Below are positions 57,606-64,000 of a stretch of 64,000 bases of DNA, in pieces; position 1 is the first letter of the stretch; each line of letters begins with the position of its first letter. Under the pieces are notes generated by a model. That model worked only from the letters and a program-made list of their open reading frames with translations. It searched no databases and was not told where the DNA came from. The stretch comes from Cyrtodaria siliqua (lineage: Eukaryota; Mollusca; Bivalvia; Adapedonta; Hiatellidae). A program made the position numbers and the translations under genes. The stretch covers positions 24,248 through 88,247 of the forward strand of contig JAWPHD010010951.1 in the NCBI GenBank assembly GCA_037043455.1. The letters run 5' to 3'.

Positions 57606-58227
57606 TTTCATATTATTAACTGTTGATTATATTGCACCAATAATATATATATATAAACCTACGGTAGAATACTACGAAAACTCAAAATGTTATTTAATTA
57701 TACGCATGCAGGTTTAAATTCAAAATAATATTGAATAAGTAAATGGAGACACTAATTTCAATGACTGAAAACAATTCAAGATTGCTGTTTGCCTTTAACC
57801 AGAATGTGAATAATGATGTAGATAACTATAGTCATAAAATCAATAATTCATATTCAACAATAAATCCTGCAGATTGCACCAAACAAATCAATCAGTGCAA
57901 CTGAACAACTAAAGCTCTATTCAAAGGTTCTATGCAAAACTGCTGTATTTTATTCATTATTTATATAAAGCTAAAATAGTTCCATGTTCATCTCTCGAAA
58001 TGCAGAATAATTTTCTCTCAGGAAAATGGTTTCCTGCAGAGAGCTGATGTTAAATGAATGTTTTCACTTAGTGTTACTGCATCCATATATAGATTTTGCA
58101 GTTAATAGTTTCCTATTTGAGAAACTGCATCCATAAATGGATTTTGAAGTTAATAGTTTCCTATTTGAGAACTGATCCTTCCGAGCTAATTTTAAAGCGT
58201 AAATTCAGAATCAAAGAATAGCGCATC
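57606..58227. other. Unrecognised sequence
   Basis: No gene was recognised. 'gttaatagtttcctatttga' occurs twice, at about 58102 and 58152, as a 50-bp tandem pair. Confidence 0.4.
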
Positions 58228-58400
58228 AAGGCAAAAAGGTTATAATTATGGCGCCAATAGAAATGAACATTCCAGACCAACCCTCGATTTACATTGAAAT
58301 AAAAAACATGAAGTATGGGCCTAGAACCTTCTCATTTGCAGAATTGCAGAGTTGCTGCAAATTCTGTTGTAGACACTCCATTTTTTGCTGGAGCCACCAC
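58228..58400. repeat. Dispersed repeat pair, member 2
   Basis: This is a diverged copy of 57400-57605, with 'gggcctagaaccttctcat' and 'attctgttgtagacactcca'. It includes a small internal duplication ('gcagaattgcagagttgc'). The frames across it are incidental. Confidence 0.75.
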
Positions 58401-59603
58401 TCGAGTATCACCTGGAACAATTCAGAATGATAATGATGAAGGCCTGGGCATGACACAAATAAAAACAAAATGAACATGGGGACCCCTCTGCCTGGATAAG
58501 CAGTAGCCCTATTCTTGCAGGGGAACCAAATGGGTATACAGAATGTGTGTATACATATCAATATCAGAATATTCATAATTTTCCATTCCAGTGATGTTGA
58601 GATTTTCTTTTATTTCCAGTAGGTGATAAAATGTGTGTTACTCGTTTTTTATCCTTTAGATACCTTGATTTTAACAGTAAACTTGGTTGAACATCAAGGG
58701 TAAAGACCGAGTTTATCACCTACCAGAATGTATTTGTATGTCTTATTTCTGGTCACTGATTGGTCAATTTTTTTGATGATGCTCAAAATTATGAATAACC
58801 ACATCCACAACCTCAAAGATTAGAAATGTCTCATTATAAATACACAAGTTTCCAATATTTCCATATATTCACTATGAATATTGCAGAAATTATACAGACA
58901 AAAGGGTTCACAGAACTTTTTATATCCATACATGCATTTTCTCAGCTACTGAATATTGGAGAATCAGAGAATGTTCAAAGCAGCGCAGTTTTTGCATCTA
59001 CAACATTACCAAATACGTCATCCATCAGAGAATAGTCCAAACAGCACACAAATTAGATCCATTAATTCCACAGAGATTTATTATTCACATGTTTATTATG
59101 TTTAAATAACAAGTCCATGAATTCAATAGAGAGCATAATACATTTTCACATCTAACTCTACAGTAACTGAGTATGTTAATTCCATAGTAACTGAGCATGT
59201 AAGGCCAATTATTGTAACATAAATAACTATCATTATAAACAAACTGCAAATTAACAGAACAGAAATAACCGTAAATGACCATTAAATTGAAAACAAATTG
59301 CAACATTTACTGTACTATTAAAGGTAGACTGACAAATGTAAATTAAAAGACTCGATATTCAGTTGTTATTATTCTGTTTCAGAAGGAAAAAAACAAGAGA
59401 AATACTTCTGTTCTGTAGAATGTACTACATTATATTAATGTAATTTTTAAAAATTAAATTCTTGTTCAATGACTCGTCAGTATACGAGTATAATAAAACG
59501 AATCACATCGCACCTACTCCCCCTCCACACCCACCCATCCCCTCACACAGCCATAGAGAGAGAGCAATTGCATAGCAATCTGTGATCACATTACTCTTAC
59601 AAT
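58401..59603. other. Unrecognised sequence
   Basis: No gene, SINE head or array was recognised. 'ctcgacc'-type C-rich sequence appears near 59515-59540. Confidence 0.4.
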
Positions 59604-59720
59604 CAAACAGACTGTTGGACCCATGATCGGAAAGGCGTAGGTTCAATCTCCACCATGACTGTATGCGCTGTGTCCCTGAGCAAGAACCTTTATCTGCATT
59701 GCTTAGTATTGATTCTACCC
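59604..59720 (+). repeat. Diverged SINE fragment related to family C
   Basis: A B-box-like 'aggttcaatctcc' (about 59639) is followed, as in SINE C, by 'gtgtccctgagcaagaacct' corresponding to 'gtgttcttgggcaagacact'. The A-box and the 3' tail are not recognisable. Confidence 0.55.
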
Positions 59721-59896
59721 AGGAAGACATCAACAGTGATTAAAATAAGTAGAGCTTTCGTTACAATGATATAAAATAAATAAGTTTTAAACTAAACAGA
59801 ATCGGATCCTTTTCGTGCTACAAGGAATAATAATTATTATGTAATGAAATGAGACATCCCCATGTATTATGATTTATAAGTAACTCGCAAACTTGT
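59721..59896. other. Short unrecognised spacer
   Basis: No feature recognised. Confidence 0.3.
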
Positions 59897-60752
59897 GCAG
59901 TGTTGCAGCATGAGTCTCAATCTCTCAATCATTTAGTTATCAGTGTTGCAGCATGAGTCTCAATCTCTCAATCGTTTAGTTATCAGTGTTGCAGCATGAG
60001 TCTCAATCTCTCAATTGTTTAGTTATCAGTGTTGCAGCATGAGTCTCAATCTCTCAATCGTTTAGTTATCAGTGTTGCAGCATGAGTCTGAATCTCTCAA
60101 TTGTTTAGTTATCAGTGTTGCAGCATGAGTCTGAATCATTTAGTTATCAGTGTTGCAGCATGAGTCTCAATCATTTAGTTATCAATCATTTAGTTATCAG
60201 TGTTGCAGCATGAGTCTCAATCATTTAGTTATCAGTGATGCAGCATGAGTCTCAATTATCAGTGTTGCAGCATGAGTCTCAAACTCTCAATCGTTTAGTT
60301 ATCAGTGTTGCAGCTTGAGTCTCAATCTCTCAATCGTTTAGTTATCAGTGTTGCAGCATGAGTCTCAATCGTTTAGTTATCAGCGTTGCAGCATGAGTCT
60401 CAATCTTTCAATCATTTAGTTATCAGTGTTGCAGCACGAGTCTCAATCTCTCAATCATTTAGTTATCAATGTTGCAGCATGAGTCTCAATCATTTAGTTA
60501 TCAGTGTTGCAGCATCAGTCTCAATCTCTCAGTCATTTAGTTATCAATATTGCAGCATGAGTCTTAATCATTTAGTTATCAGTGTTGCAGCATCAGTCTC
60601 AATCTCTCAGTCATTTAGTTATAAATGTTGCAGCATGAGTCTTAATCGTTTAGTTATCAGTGTTGCAGCATCAGTCTCAATCTCTCAGTCATTTAGTTAT
60701 CAATGTTGCAGCATGAGTCTCAATCTCTCAATCGTTTAGTTATCAGTACTGT
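59897..60752. repeat. 43-bp minisatellite, ~22 units
   Basis: The full unit carries 'gttgcagcatgagtctcaat', 'ctctcaatc' and 'tttagttatcagt'. Shorter ~34-bp units omit 'ctctcaatc'. From 60386 onward full and short units tend to alternate, producing a ~77-bp dimer and the 117-aa plus frame, which is incidental. Confidence 0.95.
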
Positions 60753-61080
60753 AGCCAGACCTTAAATGACATGGAGACAAATCGCCACACCACAGCAACA
60801 CGACATTTAATTTGATGTTATTTAATTCATTTTACATATAATTAACCACAAAACCCTGAGACAAGCACCTGTGTGACTCAGCATGGCTACGGCACTGGTG
60901 ATGAACTAGGCAAGATCATACCACCATCTCTAAACTGATAATAAACTGGCTTTAACTTAAGTCTAAACCAAATTTAGTCAGAAGAAAACCAAATTTAGTT
61001 AAGTAATTTACCTTCAGCAAGGTGAAGTGAAAAGCTGGCTCTGTGAATAAGAGACGGCCCCTTTAAGCTGAAAAAAAATA
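60753..61080. other. Unrecognised sequence
   Basis: No gene was recognised. 'accaaatttagt' recurs at about 60967 and 60988. Confidence 0.4.
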
Positions 61081-61115
61081 TACGAGGGGTAGTCAGTAAG
61101 TTTAAGAAATGGAAG
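61081..61115. repeat. Possible mariner-type terminal inverted repeat
   Basis: 'tacgaggggtagtcagtaag' directly after 'ata' resembles the TACGAGGG-type ends of mariner-family elements, which insert at TA. No partner end or transposase was found, so at best a solo end remains. Confidence 0.35.
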
Positions 61116-61284
61116 TGAACATTAAAGTAATGTTGCTGCCTCATCACCTTGGCTTACCTTCGTTACTAGAGAAGCAAACAATTCTACTGAAACATTATAA
61201 ATTAAATGTGTATGATGTTTTAACACAAAACTAGAAGAGTGTTCCAAGAAACACTTAAATTGTGTCACCCGACGTGTACTTATT
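61116..61284. other. Short unrecognised spacer
   Basis: No feature recognised. Confidence 0.3.
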
Positions 61285-61565
61285 TCCGCCAGTTATGAGC
61301 CTGGTTAGGTTGCAGGTTAAAGTTTTATGAAAAGGGGCATAAATCTGCCAAAATGAATGTCAGGGTCATTGGACATGTGTAACAACATTCTTTGAGATTT
61401 GAGATACGATGAGTGTGTAGTTTTATGAGCATAGTTTGAATAATTTTCAAGTTATGGCCAAGGTTAGGTTGCAGGTTAAAGTGTGACAGATGATGATGAC
61501 AACAGATGACTAACAAAGGGATCCCTAAGTGTATGCCATGCTATGCAGCCGACACACAATAAAAC
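61285..61565. repeat. Dispersed repeat, relative of 44371-44786
   Basis: 'gttaggttgcaggttaaagt', 'cataaatctgccaaaatgaa' (one substitution-rich block), 'ttattttcaagttatggcc'-like sequence and 'acaaagggatccctaagtg' place this in the same family as 44371-44786. It ends near 61565. Confidence 0.65.
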
Positions 61566-62339
61566 TGACTTAAATTTTGAAGTCAAACTCATTGAGTGCT
61601 CCTTGTAAGCTAATGTAACACTCCGGAACACTCTCATTTATGGTTTCCTGTCCTTGTAACAGAATTACACTTACAATATTGAGGTGGGGGCAAGTGGGGT
61701 TCTCATAACAGGATAACAGCAATTTGAATTTGTTGATAACAGTTAACAGTAAATTAAAAAACACTGAAAACATTTAACAGTACATCTAATAACAGATAAC
61801 AGTTAATATTTTTCCATAAAAACAGATTACAAAATATAAATTTCGCCAAAACAGGATAACAGAAATACACACCCCGCCCCCCACACCCACCCATCCCGCT
61901 CAATATTTACATCTTATGATATTCAAAAAATGTCAATAGGAGTCTTTCAAATCATCCAGGATTCATGTTAGGGGTTTGTCATCATCATGAATAATACCAG
62001 TTGGCTGGCGACTAAGAGTTCCACTGTTCCTGTTTCGCTACTCATCTGAATTTTTATTTTAATTTATTTGATAATGGAGTGGCCATCACATCAATTATGT
62101 ATAACGAAGTCTGTTGGAGAGAGTACCAGTAGGCATACAATATAGAGGACCTTACATGCCGTTGAATTAAGACAATTCCATGTGACAAAGGTTGATTTCG
62201 GGGAAATGACTGATCAGCAGCCGGACATTGTAAACCCTGTAAACATCTGTGTTTACAATGGACGCAAAGGCTATTACAGTCGTGCTTAGCAGGTTAAGGG
62301 CTAATAAATGAGTTGGATAAAATGATATGATGCGAGGCA
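61566..62339. other. Unrecognised sequence
   Basis: No gene was recognised. 'aacag.ataacagttaa' words recur at 61707-61860, and 'cattgtaaac' with 'gtttacaatg' (about 62227 and 62253) makes a 10-bp hairpin. A C-rich tract lies at 61868-61900. Confidence 0.4.
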
Positions 62340-62640
62340 AGGTTTACAAATATTGGTTGATTTTTTTTCTGTATTTCTCTATATTAAGCTGTGTAGGCCA
62401 TCTTGGATTTTGCAGGAAGCTGAATTTCATATACGACCAATTAAACTGGCAGTTCCTGTATATTTCATGATGATCCTATCAAAAGTTTAGGAGAATGAAT
62501 GATCATAAGATGACCATATGATGATGCAATCAAATACGGTAGCTGGAGACCATCTTAGAAGCCGGATCAACATGATTTTTAATTAGAACCAATGGCCGAT
62601 CCTTTAAATAAAGGTCCCATATGTATACATAAAGCAGCAG
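62340..62640. repeat. Diverged 'GGCCATCTTG' repeat unit
   Basis: 'taggccatcttggattttgc', 'ctgtatatttcatgatgatc' and 'gaccatcttagaagccgg' follow the same order as the units at 50541-54085, with many substitutions. It is a single old copy. Confidence 0.55.
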
Positions 62641-62830
62641 CGAGCACACACAGTACTATCTTAAGCTGAACATTGGCCATCTTTGATTTTGTAGGAATTA
62701 TTCATTGAGAACGAACTAAACATCATAAAGAACGTCTTTTTTTAACTTTCCTAAAATTTCACATAATGAGCAGTAGCCATCACCAAAAATGTTTTTTATT
62801 TTATTTTATCGTTTTTCAATAAAAAAGATG
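62641..62830. other. Short unrecognised spacer
   Basis: No gene was recognised. 'ggccatctttgattttg' near 62670 hints that the preceding repeat continues. Confidence 0.35.
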
Positions 62831-63197
62831 CAGAGAGGGCTTTTTAAAGGTATTTTGGGGAAAGGGACCCGTGCAAATTTGGGAAATTTCTATCGTAAAA
62901 ACGACCAAATTGGGAATTATTTCATCGATAAAATGGCCAATTGAGAATTGTTTACGCCAACATTTTGTAAGTTAGGGTGAGGTAAAAGCCTAAAAGGTAT
63001 TATTAGGAACACTATTACATCAATAACATACCACTGATATTGATTAGTATGTAACATAAGGGATGTATCAGTACAACATACATGTAAAGATTTGAGATTG
63101 GGATTTTGTTTCAATAATTGGGAAAAAAGACACTATTTTGCATTGGGAACGGGTCCGTTTTTTCCGACCCCGTGAGACACCTAGAAAAAGCCCTGCT
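62831..63197. mobile_element. Possible short non-autonomous DNA element
   Basis: 'cagagagggcttttt' at the left is nearly the inverse of 'aaaaagccctgctag' at the right (12 of 15 positions). The ~365-bp interior has paired words ('gggaccc', 'gtgcaaatttggga' left; 'cattgggaacgggtcc' right) and no coding domain. Confidence 0.35.
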
Positions 63198-64000
63198 AGA
63201 GTGTGATTTGAAATAGGGATGGGTGCATATGTAGAAACACACCATTTTTATGGCCTTGTCACCAAAACCCCTGCTATTTTTCACCAGTAGCGCTAAATAC
63301 CAATCCAGGGAAAATCGGAGGTGATGAAAGATAATTATTCTGTAATTACATCTCCCTTGCTTCACATTAATTTAATTCTCTTGCAGAAGACTTCCTATCA
63401 CTGCTTGAAGAAACATTTTGTTGTCAAGTAGGGGAAATAATTTCCTATTGTCAACACAACTAGGGTAATTTCACTGTATAACAAGCTTTTACACAGTAAT
63501 AACATACATGTGCAATATGTGTCACACATTCATATATCTTACAAGAGACCTAAGGGGACCTGATGATGCTCTACTGGAAAACATGGCTCTTTAAAAACAA
63601 TGAGAGGAAATCATGAACACAGTTTCAACTATTGTCAACTGGATGTAGATTAGCCAGGCATGAATTCTTGTAAATCCACAAAGCAGTATTGGAATAAAAG
63701 TGTTGTTTTTATATTTTACAAAACTGTCACATGAACCAGTAGTGAACATCCAGTATTTCTGTACAGACCTTATATGAATTCATAAATTTTGATAAATGAT
63801 GAAACAGTTCAGTTACCCAACCAAGGTTAAGTTTGGGGAAAATAAGCAAAATATGACCTTGACCTTGGTAATTTTTGTCATTCAGTGAAGGCGGCCATCT
63901 TGAACGATGACGTCATCTGCTGCATTTTACCATATATGGCATATTGACAAAATTTACAAGAAAATCACTGCAAATGAATAAAACCATACAATATAACATA
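63198..64000. other. Unrecognised sequence with a repeat edge
   Basis: No gene was recognised. 'acaagagacctaaggggacc' at 63541 and 'tgaccttgaccttgg' with 'ggcggccatcttgaacga' at 63853-63907 are parts of the dispersed repeat families seen at 50541 and 54690. Confidence 0.45.

Noticed and set aside
60386..60739. 117-residue repetitive frame
   Set aside because: It follows from alternating 43-bp and ~34-bp minisatellite units and has no domain.

Overview
This window looks like nuclear DNA from a mollusc, most likely a bivalve. The evidence is indirect: AT-rich sequence, no compact operon-like coding, several tRNA-derived SINE families of the kind common in molluscs, a Tx1/L1-like LINE, a Penelope-like element remnant, and dispersed repeats with the 'GGCCATCTTG ... 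ACGGACGG' and 'gggccataattctg' signatures. The species cannot be fixed from sequence alone. About one third of the window (roughly 22 kb) is tandem repeat, so most long open frames here are by-products of repeat units whose length is a multiple of 3.

Layout. 1-10 kb: SINE copies, including one (1681-3200, minus) whose internal 99-bp segment has become a 13-unit array, then a 10-11-bp array (4.26-4.93 kb), dispersed repeats and a 41-bp array (6.66-7.02 kb). 10.3-14.6 kb: a nearly intact LINE on the minus strand (endonuclease and reverse transcriptase frames split by one frame break, with an A-rich tail). 15.5-17.2 kb: a 150-bp palindrome, a CRE/TATA promoter-like segment and a duplicated block with three 38-nt hairpins. 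18.5-20.3 kb: a GACTGCATCAT-type array, then a SINE. 22-24.4 kb: SINE, 155-bp duplication, 23-bp array. 26.7-27.9 kb: Penelope-like reverse transcriptase remnant followed by a hammerhead-like motif. 28.3-31.3 kb: 22-bp array. 31.7-31.8 kb: one conserved host exon. 31.9-36 kb: 54-bp and 36-bp arrays. 37.1-43.8 kb: a 6.7-kb array of 42-bp units with a 750-bp higher-order duplication. 44-50 kb: dispersed repeat families and SINEs. 50.5-54.1 kb: about eleven ~320-bp units with YY1-like motifs. 54.1-54.3 kb: a MADF-domain coding segment. 55-64 kb: more minisatellites, SINE pieces and DNA-transposon-like fragments.

Host genes. Two segments look like host-type coding sequence, both on the minus strand. 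The stronger is a 74-bp exon (31737-31810) encoding the catalytic [10 protein letters not shown] motif of cytosolic purine 5'-nucleotidase II (NT5C2), with a consensus donor and an acceptor. If this gene is functional, the arrays on either side are intronic. I could not find its neighbouring exons. The second is a MADF (Myb/SANT-like DNA-binding) segment at 54120-54266, which may belong to a host factor or a Harbinger-type element. No tRNA, rRNA, CRISPR or bacterial-type gene is supported.
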